Part shown: piece after piece, positions 18,884 to 27,736 of the stretch | Position numbering within the stretch: the stretch's first letter is position 1 | How the letters are laid out: every line of letters begins with the position of its first letter | Assembly (NCBI GenBank): GCA_903857795.1 | Contig: CAIOGM010000035.1 | Location: 1 to 46,275 of the forward strand | Length of the DNA: 46,275 bases | Origin: an uncultured Geobacter sp. | GTDB lineage: Bacteria; Desulfobacterota; Desulfuromonadia; Geobacterales; CAIOGM01 | Direction: 5' to 3' | Made by a program: the position numbers and the translations under genes | Notes under the pieces: model-generated | What the model saw: only the letters and a program-made list of their open reading frames with translations | Database searches by the model: none | What the model was told of the DNA's origin: nothing

Positions 18884-20346
18884 TGATCAAGAACTGGATA
18901 CGGAAAGCTCTCGATTTTCTTGACCACAGCCTCAATCCTGTTCCCCAGGAACTGAATGAACTGGATTGGAAGGAAGACCTTTCGCCGGATAACGGCAAGC
19001 TCTGCCGACATCTCTCCGCGTTTGCCAATCAGCCGGGTGGCGGCTTCATGGTCTTCGGCATCGAAGATAAGTCAACCCGCTTTGTCGGCGTAACGCGGCA
19101 GTCGGCTGAAACCATTGTGCAGCGATTGGGCAGTCTCTGCCGGGATGCCTTGAATCCGGTGGTCACCATCGATCATGCCATTGAAGAGTATCAGGGCACC
19201 CCTTTGTTGTTTGTTCATGTCCGGGAGAGCGCGGTAAAGCCAGTCCATCTTGCCTCCGGAACCATGGAAGACGCCTACATCCGCAGCGGTGGAACCACCA
19301 GGAAAGCGTCACGACAGGAGATCGGTGGGTTGATGCTGAACAGTAAGACCCCACAATTTGAAGAGTTGCATGCCTCCACACTCAAATCGGCGCCGGATAT
19401 CGTGGATATTCTCGATTTTCGAAGTATCTACAAGTTGTTGGGAAAACCGGTGCCGCAATCTACAGATGAAGTGCTGCAGTGGATGAAAGACGAGAAGATG
19501 ATTGAGGAGGTTGATGGGGCAGGTTACTACATCACCAACTTCGGCGCCCTGGCGGCGGCGCAGAATTTAAAGGATTTCGACGGACTGGCGCGCAAGAGCA
19601 TCAGGCTCATCAAGTACAAAGGTGTCAACAAGCTGGAAGCTGAAAAGGAGTTTCCCGGCTCAAAGGGGTATGCCATCGGTTTTGAGGGTCTTATTGCGTT
19701 CATCACGGCTATGTTGCCGAGCAGCGAGATCATAAAGAACGCCTTGCGGACTGAAACCTCGGTCTATCCGGAGATCGCCATCAGAGAGCTGGTGGCTAAC
19801 GCGCTAATTCATCAGGATTTCAGTATTCGTGGCTCCGGCCCGATGATTGAAATATTTACCGACCGGATTGAAATCTCGAACCCCGGCAAACTGCTTCCTT
19901 CCAAGAAAATTGACCGTTTGATCCGGACTACTCCCGAATCGAGGAACGAGATACTGGCTGCCGCATTCCGCCGCTACAATATTTGCGAGGAACGTGGTTC
20001 AGGGTTTGAAAAAGCCGTCGCAGCCATAGAATTTTTTGGTTTGCCCCCCTTGAAATTCGAGGAGTTGGAAAACTCCTTCCGGGTGACGATGTACAGTCCA
20101 AAGTCCTTTGCGGATCTGACACCGATGGAGCGTGTTGAAGCGTGTTACCAGCACAGCATCATTAAATATTACTCCAGCGACGGCATGACCAATACCAGTC
20201 TCAGGGAGCGTTTCAAAATGCATGAGAAGCAGCGTCCACAGGTCTCCCTGGTCATCAAGGAAGCGTTGGCGCAGGGAAAGGTAAAACCAAAAGACCCGAA
20301 TAATGTATCGACGAAATATGTTGTATACATACCGGCTTGGGGGTAG
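18883..20346 (+). CDS. AlbA_2/Schlafen-type ATP-binding protein (RecG-like C-terminal ATPase fold)
   Basis: 487-residue protein with an N-terminal AlbA_2 (Schlafen-like) domain: ELNELDWKEDLSPDNGKLCRHLSAFANQPGGGFMVFGIED and the DAYIRSGGTTRKASRQEI segment are typical. A C-terminal HATPase_c_4-like region follows, with YPEIAIRELVANALIHQDFS, IEIFTDRIEISNPGKL and NEILAAAFRR...CEERGSGFEKA. Such proteins occur as regulators or as parts of defence islands; no biochemical role can be fixed. The ATG at 18883 is fused to a 22-bp repeat; a GTG at 18850 in the same frame would read through the repeat. It sits between a restriction enzyme gene and a nuclease remnant, which favours a defence or mobile role. 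Base composition is lower in GC than its neighbours. Confidence 0.8.
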   Translation: MIKNWIRKALDFLDHSLNPVPQELNELDWKEDLSPDNGKLCRHLSAFANQPGGGFMVFGIEDKSTRFVGVTRQSAETIVQRLGSLCRDALNPVVTIDHAIEEYQGTPLLFVHVRESAVKPVHLASGTMEDAYIRSGGTTRKASRQEIGGLMLNSKTPQFEELHASTLKSAPDIVDILDFRSIYKLLGKPVPQSTDEVLQWMKDEKMIEEVDGAGYYITNFGALAAAQNLKDFDGLARKSIRLIKYKGVNKLEAEKEFPGSKGYAIGFEGLIAFITAMLPSSEIIKNALRTETSVYPEIAIRELVANALIHQDFSIRGSGPMIEIFTDRIEISNPGKLLPSKKIDRLIRTTPESRNEILAAAFRRYNICEERGSGFEKAVAAIEFFGLPPLKFEELENSFRVTMYSPKSFADLTPMERVEACYQHSIIKYYSSDGMTNTSLRERFKMHEKQRPQVSLVIKEALAQGKVKPKDPNNVSTKYVVYIPAWG

Positions 20347-20350
20347 GTTT

Positions 20351-20427
20351 TTGCTTAACTGGGAAACGGAAAAAAATGGTAACATACTGAAATGAAGTGG
20401 CATGTTTGCTTAACTGGGAAACGGAAA
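20351..20427 (+). repeat. Right R-spacer-R module (two 22-bp repeats, 33-bp spacer)
   Basis: Identical 22-bp repeats at 20351-20372 and 20406-20427, again 55 bp apart with a 33-base spacer. Its spacer matches that of the left module at 18 of 33 positions, so the modules look related as wholes rather than carrying unrelated spacers. It begins five bases after the AlbA_2 stop codon. Confidence 0.9.
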
Positions 20428-20467
20428 ACCATTGATGTAATGCGGAATAGTTGTTCAGGATGAAAGC

Positions 20468-20659
20468 GTGAAGAAAAAAGCCGACCACGGAAGTCAGAAA
20501 GAGCTTTTTCGCCCGAAAGAGGATAATGGGCTTGCGCCACTGGTGACCGAGCTTCGCGGACTCATCCACTCCGCTCGCCACGCCGTTGCCACCAAGGTCA
20601 ATACCCTGCAAGTGTTGACTAGCAGGCCAGCGCCATACATTCAACATAAGAATACATGA
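20468..20659 (+). pseudogene. 5' remnant of a YhcG/DUF1016 PDDEXK nuclease gene
   Basis: 63-residue frame from a GTG at 20468 with AGGA upstream. The segment LVTELRGLIHSARHAVATKVNTLQVLT matches the start of the DUF1016 N-terminal domain, where an intact protein continues with W-x-I-G-R. Here the homology stops at residue about 50 and is followed by an unrelated SRPAPYIQHKNT and a stop. The C-terminal nuclease domain is absent. It lies right after the second repeat module and before glnE, so the deletion joined it to the housekeeping region. Confidence 0.7.
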
Positions 20660-20683
20660 AGATTTCACCCCAGAGAGAACATC

Positions 20684-23600
20684 ATGATCCGTAACGAATT
20701 TATGGCAGGATTCCATACGGCCTTCGCCGACCCCTTCCCCGGAGGTGACCTGAAACTGGTGGAGTTCCTGGCTCGCAGCGGGTATCTCTTCCCCGCCCGA
20801 TCCGCCACCAACCTCCGACTCCTCGCCTCCATCCTCCCCGGTGAGAGTCTGGCCGGAGCGGCCTATGCGGCGCTCTTCACCCCCATCCCCGATATGGCCC
20901 TCAACGGCCTGGAGCGGATCAGCGAGGTGGCGCAGCGGGAGGAGTTTCTCACCGTCTGCGGACGCAAACAGCAGCTGGTTCAACTCCTCGCCATCTGCGG
21001 TTCCTCGCCCTTTCTCACCAACATCATCTGTCGCGAAGCCGGTTACTTCAGGGAACTCTTCACACACCGCACCATTGAGAGCCGGAGGAGCGAGGCCGAG
21101 AGCCTTGCCGCGTTGCGACTGTTCATCGGCGCTGAGAGCGGCTACCAGGAGCTATTCCCCCTGCTGCGGCGATTCAAGTGCCACGAAATCCTCCGGATCG
21201 CCGCCCGCGATCTGAACAATATGGCCCCCCTGGAGGAGGTTACCGCCGAACTCTCCTCCCTGGCCGCGGCCACTCTCCAGATCGCCTACGAGGCGGCCCG
21301 CCGCAAGCTGGTGGCGGAGCACGGTCGGCCGGTGGCGGTCACGACCCACGGCGAGCGGGAGGCGGACCTGACCATCCTCGGCATGGGGAAATTCGGGGGG
21401 AGGGAGCTGAACTTCTCTTCAGACATCGACCTGATCTTCTTCTACACCGCCGATGAAGGGGGAACCACCGGTGTAGCCGACGGACAGGGGGGGCTCAAGG
21501 GGAAAATCACCCTCCACTCCTTCTTTGTCAAACTCGGGGAGATGATCTCCCGGGCCATCTCCCAGGTGACCGCCGACGGCTTTGTCTTCCGGGTGGACAT
21601 GGGACTGCGCCCCGAGGGGAAGAGCGGCGATATGGCCATCTCCCAACGTTCGGCGGAGATTTACTACGAATCATGGGGCCAGTCGTGGGAACGGACCGCC
21701 ATGCTCAAGGCCCGTCCGGTTGCCGGAGATATCGCGCTGGGAGAGGCGATCCTCCGCCTTCTGGAGCCGTTCATCTATCGGAAGTACCATGATTTCAACA
21801 TGATAGAAGACATGAAACTGATGAAGCAGAAGATCAACGCCTCACTGGCTCGGGAGCGCGAAGGAGATCTGAACATCAAGCTTGGCCACGGCGGCATCAG
21901 GGAGATCGAATTCTTTATCCAGTCCCTCCAGCTGGTTTACGCGGGAAGAAACCCGGCGGTCAGGGAGCGGACCACCATGACGGCCCTGGAGAAACTGCAT
22001 GAGGTCAGGCTCATCTCCGAAGAGGAGTGTGACCTCCTCAGGGACGCCTACCGCTTTCTGAGGACCGTGGAGCACCGGATCCAGGTGGTGCAGGAGCGCC
22101 AGACCCATAACCTCCCCACCAAGGAGGACGAGTTCCGGGCGCTGGCCCGCCGCTGCGGTTTTCTCCGGGAGAACGGAGTGGAGCGGTTCAGAGAGACCCT
22201 CTCGGCTCACCGCAGCGGAGTCTCCAGGATGTACGGCAAACTCTTTCACACCGGCGGGCAGGAGGTACCGGACGAGGTTCCTCCCGAAATCAAGCGGTTT
22301 CTGGATCATGGGGCCGATCCGGATCTGGTCAAGGATCTGCTGGCCGAGCAAGGCTTCTCCGATGTGGACCGGGCCTACGAGAGCCTCGTGGTGCTGCGGG
22401 ACGGCCCCCCCCGGGCCCGCCTCACCGAGCGGGCCCGACGGACCCTCGAACGGATAGCGCCGCTTTTGCTCCAGTATCTGTTCGATTCCTCCGACCGGGA
22501 GATGGCCATGGCCAATCTGGAGCGGTTCCTCGTGGCGGTGGGGTCACGCTCCAGCCTCTATGCACTCCTGGGGGAAAAGCAGGAGATGCTCACTCTCCTG
22601 ATTTCTCTTTTCGGCATGTCCGAATTCCTCTCCAAGATCCTGATAGGCAATCCGGCGCTCCTGGACGGCATGGTCACCAGCTCCTCCGCAGGGTTCAGCA
22701 AGAGTCGCAGCGAGATGGGGACCGAACTGGCCCTGCTGCTGGATCAGTCCGAAGATTTCGAGGAGCGGCTCGATACACTCCGGCGCTACCGGCACGAGGA
22801 GTTCCTCCGGATGGGACTCAGCGACATCCACGGTAAGTTGGGACAGTCGGAGATCACCCGTCAGCTCACCACCCTGGCCGATGTCCTCCTCTTTGCCGCC
22901 TTCAGCATGGCGAGGAAGGAGCTGACCCGCCACGGGCGGCCAACCTACAGCGATAACGGTCTGGTTCGTGAGGCCGGGCTCGCCATCATCGCCCTGGGGA
23001 AGATGGGGGGATTCGAGCTGAACTACCACTCGGACCTGGACATCATCTACATCTACGACCAGCAGGGGATGACCAACGGAGAGAAACCGATCACCAACCA
23101 CGAGTATTTCGCCAAGCTGGGACAGAAGATCATCTCCATCCTCTCCACCCAGACCCGGGAAGGGTACGTCTACAAGATCGACACCCGGCTGCGCCCTTCG
23201 GGCAACGCCGGCCCGCTGGTGACCTCCTTAGAGTCATTTCGGAGCTACCACGCCGACGAGGCCCAGGTCTGGGAACGGCAGGCCCTCACCAAGGCCCGGG
23301 TGGTCATCGGCCGGCCGGATCTCCGGCGAGAGCTGGAGGGGATCTTCGTCGCCACCGTCTACGGCGCCACCGCAGGTGATGTGGAGCGGCGGGAGATTCG
23401 ACGCCTACGGATGCGGATGGAGCACGAACTGGCAAAGGAGAGCAAGGGGAGCTACAACATCAAGACCGGACGGGGAGGGATCGTCGACGTGGAGTTCGTG
23501 GTTCAGTATCTTCAGTTGAAATACGGCCGCGACTACCCGAGCATCCGCTCCAGCTCCACCGTGGCGGCGCTGAAGGCGATCCGGCAGGAGCGGCTCCTGG

Positions 23601-23848
23601 TCGCCACCGACGCCGATACGCTCCTGGTCGGGTACAAGTTCCTCCGCCGCCTGGAGAACCGGCTCCGGATCATCCACGACTACTCCATGAACGACCTGGG
23701 AGGGAGCCGCGACTATCTGGACAAGCTGGCCCGGCGGTTCGGCTATGACCCGAAGCTGCGCCATCCCGGCGATGAGTTCATGGCCGATTACGAACGGACC
23801 ACCACCTCCATCCGCCGCTGCTTCGACCGGGTCTTCGGGGAGGGGTGA
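20684..23848 (+). CDS. glnE: Glutamine synthetase adenylyltransferase / adenylyl-removing enzyme
   Basis: 1054-residue bifunctional enzyme that adds AMP to or removes it from glutamine synthetase in response to PII proteins. It has the family's duplicated nucleotidyltransferase domain: GMGKFGGRELNFSSDIDLIFFY near 233 (adenylyl-removing half) and ALGKMGGFELNYHSDLDIIYIY near 770 (adenylyl transferase half), each followed by its GlnD-like regulatory helices. The length is slightly above E. coli (946). Start ATG 20684 (MIRNEF); MAGFHT seven codons downstream is possible. It starts an apparently ordinary block of core genes after the defence block. Confidence 0.94.
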   Translation: MIRNEFMAGFHTAFADPFPGGDLKLVEFLARSGYLFPARSATNLRLLASILPGESLAGAAYAALFTPIPDMALNGLERISEVAQREEFLTVCGRKQQLVQLLAICGSSPFLTNIICREAGYFRELFTHRTIESRRSEAESLAALRLFIGAESGYQELFPLLRRFKCHEILRIAARDLNNMAPLEEVTAELSSLAAATLQIAYEAARRKLVAEHGRPVAVTTHGEREADLTILGMGKFGGRELNFSSDIDLIFFYTADEGGTTGVADGQGGLKGKITLHSFFVKLGEMISRAISQVTADGFVFRVDMGLRPEGKSGDMAISQRSAEIYYESWGQSWERTAMLKARPVAGDIALGEAILRLLEPFIYRKYHDFNMIEDMKLMKQKINASLAREREGDLNIKLGHGGIREIEFFIQSLQLVYAGRNPAVRERTTMTALEKLHEVRLISEEECDLLRDAYRFLRTVEHRIQVVQERQTHNLPTKEDEFRALARRCGFLRENGVERFRETLSAHRSGVSRMYGKLFHTGGQEVPDEVPPEIKRFLDHGADPDLVKDLLAEQGFSDVDRAYESLVVLRDGPPRARLTERARRTLERIAPLLLQYLFDSSDREMAMANLERFLVAVGSRSSLYALLGEKQEMLTLLISLFGMSEFLSKILIGNPALLDGMVTSSSAGFSKSRSEMGTELALLLDQSEDFEERLDTLRRYRHEEFLRMGLSDIHGKLGQSEITRQLTTLADVLLFAAFSMARKELTRHGRPTYSDNGLVREAGLAIIALGKMGGFELNYHSDLDIIYIYDQQGMTNGEKPITNHEYFAKLGQKIISILSTQTREGYVYKIDTRLRPSGNAGPLVTSLESFRSYHADEAQVWERQALTKARVVIGRPDLRRELEGIFVATVYGATAGDVERREIRRLRMRMEHELAKESKGSYNIKTGRGGIVDVEFVVQYLQLKYGRDYPSIRSSSTVAALKAIRQERLLVATDADTLLVGYKFLRRLENRLRIIHDYSMNDLGGSRDYLDKLARRFGYDPKLRHPGDEFMADYERTTTSIRRCFDRVFGEG

Positions 23849-23890
23849 CCATTGGAGCAGTTTGTTCCACGGAATAAAAGGAGCGCAGTC

Positions 23891-24433
23891 ATGTCATTCA
23901 ATCATTTCGACGACCAGGGGGAGGCGGTTATGGTGGATATCAGCGCCAAGCTCCCGACCATGCGGACGGCGGTGGCCGAGGCGGTGATCACCATGAAGCC
24001 GGAGACTCTGGCGGTCATTCTGGAGGGAGGGATCGCCAAGGGAGATGTCCTCGGTGTGGCGCGGTTGGCCGGCATCGCCGCCGCCAAGAAGACCCCGGAG
24101 CTGATCCCCCTCTCCCACCCTCTGACCATCCACCACGCCGCCGTCACCTTCCAGACGGACCCTGACTCCGGAACCATCCGGGTCAAGAGTACGGTCCGCG
24201 CCCTGGAGCGGAGCGGCATGGAGATGGAGGCGATGGTCTCGGCCTCTGTGGCGGCTCTGACCATCTATGATATGTGCAAGGGGACGGAAAAAGGGATCAC
24301 CATCGGCCCGGTCAGGCTCCTCTTCAAGGAGGGGGGGAAGAGCGGCAGCTACCGGGCAGATGGGGTAACCGGAGAGGATATTACGTCTCCTGGCCTTGGG
24401 CGACCTCCTGGAGATACGCGATCAGGAGCCTGA
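23891..24433 (+). CDS. moaC: Cyclic pyranopterin monophosphate synthase MoaC
   Basis: 180-residue MoaC, which with MoaA makes cPMP in molybdenum cofactor synthesis. Conserved elements are FNHFDDQGEAVMVDIS, GDVLGVARLAGIAAAKKTPELIPLSHPL and AMVSASVAALTIYDMCKG. The ATG at 23891 has AAAGGAG upstream. The usual end of the family (GGKSGxY) is reached near residue 157; about 20 more residues are read on, overlapping the 3' end of the convergent pepA by 53 bases. The tail is probably not functional. Confidence 0.93.
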   Translation: MSFNHFDDQGEAVMVDISAKLPTMRTAVAEAVITMKPETLAVILEGGIAKGDVLGVARLAGIAAAKKTPELIPLSHPLTIHHAAVTFQTDPDSGTIRVKSTVRALERSGMEMEAMVSASVAALTIYDMCKGTEKGITIGPVRLLFKEGGKSGSYRADGVTGEDITSPGLGRPPGDTRSGA

Positions 24434-25877
24434 CCCCGACCCCGGTGGCCCCCTTGGGGAGATAGTGGCGCCCTTTATCCTCCCAGGCGGTGCCGGCGAT
24501 ATCCAGGTGGGCCCACGGACAACTCCCCACGAACTGCTTGAGGAACCAGCCGGCGGAAATGGTCCCGGCGGAGGGGCCGCCGGCATTCTTCAGGTCGGCG
24601 ATATCGCTCTTCATCAGCTCTCCGTACTCGTCCCAGAGCGGCAACTCCCAGAGCCGTTCTCCGGTAACCTCCCCCGCCCGGACAAGGGCGGCAACCAGCT
24701 GCGAGTCGCTCCCCATGATCCCGGTGGCGTTATGCCCCAGGGCCACCACGCAGGCGCCGGTGAGGGTCGCCAGGTCGATGATGGCCACCGGATCGAAACG
24801 CTGGACATAGGTGAGGGCGTCGCAGAGGATGAGCCGCCCCTCGGCATCGGTGTTGTTGATCTCCACGGTCTGTCCCGACAGGGTGGTAATCAGGTCCCCC
24901 GGCTTGTAGGCCTTGCCGTCGGGCATGTTCTCCGCCAGAGGGACGATCCCCACCAGATTCATCGGAAGTTTCAGGCTCGCCGCCGCCTGCAGGGCGCCCA
25001 GCACCGCGGCGGCGCCGGCCATGTCGTGCTTCATCAGCTCCATGTTGGCACCCGGCTTGAGGGAGATGCCGCCGGTATCGAAGGTGATCCCCTTCCCCAC
25101 CAGCGCCACGGGACGGGAGCTTTCGCCTGCTCCCCGGTACTCCATCACCACCATGCAGGGGGGATTATGGGACCCCTGGCCCACGGCCAGGAGCGCCCCC
25201 ATCCCCAGGTGCGCCAGCTCTTCCTGCCGGAGGACGCTGCAGGAGATGCCGTATGCGCCGCCGATCTCCAGCGCCTTGTCGGCGAGGAAAGAGGGGGTCG
25301 CCACGTTGCCGGGGGCCGTGACCAGATCGCGGGCCATCCGGACCGCGTCGCAGCGGCTCTTCACGGCAGCTGCCACCGGAGAAAAGAGGGTGACCTCGTC
25401 CGGTTCGGCAAAGAGCGCCGTCACCTCCTCCACCCTGCTCTCTTCCCGCTCCTTGCTCTTGTAGCGGTCGTAGCGGTAGGCTCCCAGGTAAAACCCCTCC
25501 AGTGATGCCTCCAGGAGTCCAGCCACCGGGGCCGCCCGATGAAGGAGCGACACGGCACTGGTAACCTTTGCGCCGGAAAGCGACTTGACCGCGAGAGCCG
25601 CAGCCTGGCGCACCCGCTCCGGTGTGACCTCTCCCCGCGCTCCGAGCCCGACCAGGAGCAACCGCCGGGCCGGGAGCCTCCCCAGCGTATGGATCACCGT
25701 CATGCTCCCGACCTTGCCGAAGAACTCCTTGGACGCGTACATGGCGGCCGGCACTCCGTCAAGAGCCCCATTGAGGGAGTCCAGCAGCAGCTCCCCCTCC
25801 GGCTCCGTACAGCAGCCGACAACCAGCGCCTGTGTGACCATTTCCAGCGGATTTCCCGCCGTGACCAAAAAATTCAT
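24381..25877 (-). CDS. pepA: Leucyl aminopeptidase (M17 family)
   Basis: 498-residue manganese/zinc aminopeptidase of the M17 family. The signature NTDAEGRL lies near residue 340; the metal-binding Lys/Asp segment GKGITFDTGGISLKP lies near 259, and MKHDMAGAAAV follows. The cytoplasmic hexamer trims N-terminal residues from peptides and may also act as a DNA-binding factor in recombination of some plasmids. The ATG at 25877 is preceded by GAGGAGGAG; the frame extends upstream to 25922 but without a ribosome binding site. Its end overlaps the moaC end (convergent). Confidence 0.94.
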   Translation of the reverse strand: MNFLVTAGNPLEMVTQALVVGCCTEPEGELLLDSLNGALDGVPAAMYASKEFFGKVGSMTVIHTLGRLPARRLLLVGLGARGEVTPERVRQAAALAVKSLSGAKVTSAVSLLHRAAPVAGLLEASLEGFYLGAYRYDRYKSKEREESRVEEVTALFAEPDEVTLFSPVAAAVKSRCDAVRMARDLVTAPGNVATPSFLADKALEIGGAYGISCSVLRQEELAHLGMGALLAVGQGSHNPPCMVVMEYRGAGESSRPVALVGKGITFDTGGISLKPGANMELMKHDMAGAAAVLGALQAAASLKLPMNLVGIVPLAENMPDGKAYKPGDLITTLSGQTVEINNTDAEGRLILCDALTYVQRFDPVAIIDLATLTGACVVALGHNATGIMGSDSQLVAALVRAGEVTGERLWELPLWDEYGELMKSDIADLKNAGGPSAGTISAGWFLKQFVGSCPWAHLDIAGTAWEDKGRHYLPKGATGVGVRLLIAYLQEVAQGQET

Positions 25878-26004
25878 CCCACTCCTCCTCTTCCCTCTTA
25901 GTGTAAGAATCTGCAGCGGCACGATACCCGAACGCCGGTATCTCCGTAAAGAAGAAAGCGAGCTTCAGGCTTGGGAGAAGTCAGCATGCCCCTGAAAACG
26001 CTGA

Positions 26005-26034
26005 TTGGTAAACCGGCCGACAGTGTGCTATAAA
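26005..26034 (+). promoter_or_regulatory. Sigma-70-type extended -10 promoter
   Basis: TTGGTA (26005-26010), an 18-base spacer and TATAAA (26029-26034), with TG at 26026-26027 forming an extended -10. It stands in the 200-bp gap after the divergent pepA and drives the gene at 26078. Confidence 0.6.
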
Positions 26035-26077
26035 CAGACGCGATCAACTGAAATCAGGATCCAAACAAGAGGCGACA

Positions 26078-27352
26078 ATGACGAAACAGGCCGGACACCA
26101 GGGCAATCTGACTCTGTTGCAGGGAGGATACCGGGGAAAAGGGGTGCCGGAGCAGACGCTTCGCGGCAGGGTGGGGCTCCTCTGTGACCTTCCTCCACAG
26201 AAGCGGTTGTCAATGATCCTGGAGGATGAGGATCCCGCCGGCCTGGTGGCCGAACTGGAGCCCCAGGAGTATCACCTGCTCCTCAACGAGATCGGGCTGG
26301 ATGATTCATACGCGCTGCTCCCCCTGGCCACTCCGGAACAGCTCACCTTCTGCCTGGATCGTGAACTCTGGCGGCACGACGACTACCGCCCCGAAAAGGG
26401 TATTCAGTGGCTCGAACTGCTGATGGCGGCGGAGGATGAGGAGCAGCTGGTCGACCTCCTCCCTCACCTGGAGTTCGGCGTCATGCTCCTGATCCTCATG
26501 CATGAGATCACCGTGGGAGGGGGGATCGGCGACCTCACCACCGACGACGAGCGGCAGACCGAGTGGGACCACTCCTTCGACAACATTTTCATGATCACCT
26601 TCAGGAATGACAGGAACAGCGAATTGATCGGCCGGTTCCTGGACCTGCTCTTCCGCAGCGACAAGGATCTCTACCTGGGGCTGATGCAAGGGGTGAAAAA
26701 CGAGGTGACGCCGGAGGTGGAGGAGCACTGCCGCCGGTACCGCTCGGGAAGACTGGCCGACATGGGATTCCCGGAACGTCTTGATGCCCTCACCATCTAT
26801 ACAGTGGTTGACCCGGTGTCATTCCGGCTGGAAGGGGCGAAGAAAGCCCTCTCCGCCGAGCGGGAACCGGTTCTCCCTACCTTCTTCCGGCACGACGACT
26901 CCCTGCTGGGGCGGACCCTGCGTCAAGCGGATTCGGCCGATCTGCTCCGGGAGCTCCAGTACCTCATCACCTGCGCCCTGGTGGTGGAGGATCCGGAGAG
27001 CGACGATGATGAACGGGCCGAGGCGATGCTGCTGCGGGTCCATGGCTACCTGACCATCGCCCTGGAGTATCTGGTGGGGGACGACGAGAGCCGTGCGGTG
27101 GAGACCGTGGCCAACGATTATCTGAAACACCTCTTCCAGCTCGGCTACAGCCTGGTGCGGCAGCTCCGGCGGCAGGCGGCCCGGTTCACCTCCGACGATC
27201 ATGCCACCGGCTCGCTGCTGGCGGGGTTGAAGGCAGACTTCCCCCGTTTCTATCGGGGACTGGACAGCGTAGGGATCGACGGATACCGGGAGTTCTCTGA
27301 CCTGGAAGATGTCAGGAAAGTAGAGCAGTTTCTGAGGATGCTGCAAGGATAA
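26078..27352 (+). CDS. Conserved hypothetical protein, DUF6178-like
   Basis: 424-residue soluble acidic protein, alpha-helical in appearance, rich in Asp/Glu/Leu. I recall proteins of this type in Geobacter relatives as DUF6178, but this is from memory. The first 100 residues (LPPQKRLSMILEDEDPAGLVAELEP, ELEPQEYHLLLNEIGLDD) look like repeated helix pairs, and a second block contains DYRPEKGIQWLELLMAAEDEEQLVDLLPHLE. No catalytic motif, signal peptide or membrane segment. It has its own promoter; the HNH gene follows 21 bases downstream. Function unknown. Confidence 0.75.
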   Translation: MTKQAGHQGNLTLLQGGYRGKGVPEQTLRGRVGLLCDLPPQKRLSMILEDEDPAGLVAELEPQEYHLLLNEIGLDDSYALLPLATPEQLTFCLDRELWRHDDYRPEKGIQWLELLMAAEDEEQLVDLLPHLEFGVMLLILMHEITVGGGIGDLTTDDERQTEWDHSFDNIFMITFRNDRNSELIGRFLDLLFRSDKDLYLGLMQGVKNEVTPEVEEHCRRYRSGRLADMGFPERLDALTIYTVVDPVSFRLEGAKKALSAEREPVLPTFFRHDDSLLGRTLRQADSADLLRELQYLITCALVVEDPESDDDERAEAMLLRVHGYLTIALEYLVGDDESRAVETVANDYLKHLFQLGYSLVRQLRRQAARFTSDDHATGSLLAGLKADFPRFYRGLDSVGIDGYREFSDLEDVRKVEQFLRMLQG

Positions 27353-27373
27353 GACCAATTCGGGAGGCGTTTC

Positions 27374-27709
27374 ATGGGAGCAGGTTTTAGATCACGACGG
27401 CCATCACCCCCCACAAAAACCGCGGCAGAGGTCGATGAACTGATCCGCCGGATGCGGGGGGAGCAGGACAAGGGGGTAAACTACCGGGAGCGCTCCCTGA
27501 AGCTCAACGGCTGGATCTGCGCCCACTGCGCCCGGGAGTTCGAACTTCCGACGCTCCACCTGCTGACGGTCCATCATAAGGACGGCAATCACAACAACAA
27601 CCCGGCGGACGGGAGCAACTGGGAAAACCTCTGTTCCTACTGCCACGACGACGAGCACGGCCGGGGTCTCCTCGGCGACTACCTGAGCGACCGGAAACCA
27701 CGGGGATAA
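27374..27709 (+). CDS. HNH endonuclease, YajD-like
   Basis: 111-residue HNH nuclease. Zinc-binding pairs CAHC and CSYC flank the HNH core: LLTVHHKDGNHNNNPADGSNWENLCSYCHDDEH, with the catalytic His in VHHKDG, the Asn in NNNPADG/NW and His/Glu in CHDDEH. It matches the stand-alone YajD-type family, which is present in many proteobacteria and whose biological role is not settled. The ATG at 27374 follows GGGAGG with suitable spacing, and it may share a transcript with the upstream gene. Confidence 0.85.
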   Translation: MGAGFRSRRPSPPTKTAAEVDELIRRMRGEQDKGVNYRERSLKLNGWICAHCAREFELPTLHLLTVHHKDGNHNNNPADGSNWENLCSYCHDDEHGRGLLGDYLSDRKPRG

Positions 27710-27736
27710 CTCCCCGTACCACGAAAAGGAGCAGAT

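Noticed and set aside
18807-20427. CRISPR array
   Set aside because: Only pairs of 22-base repeats, no cas genes, the two 33-base spacers are related to each other, and a gene lies between the pairs.
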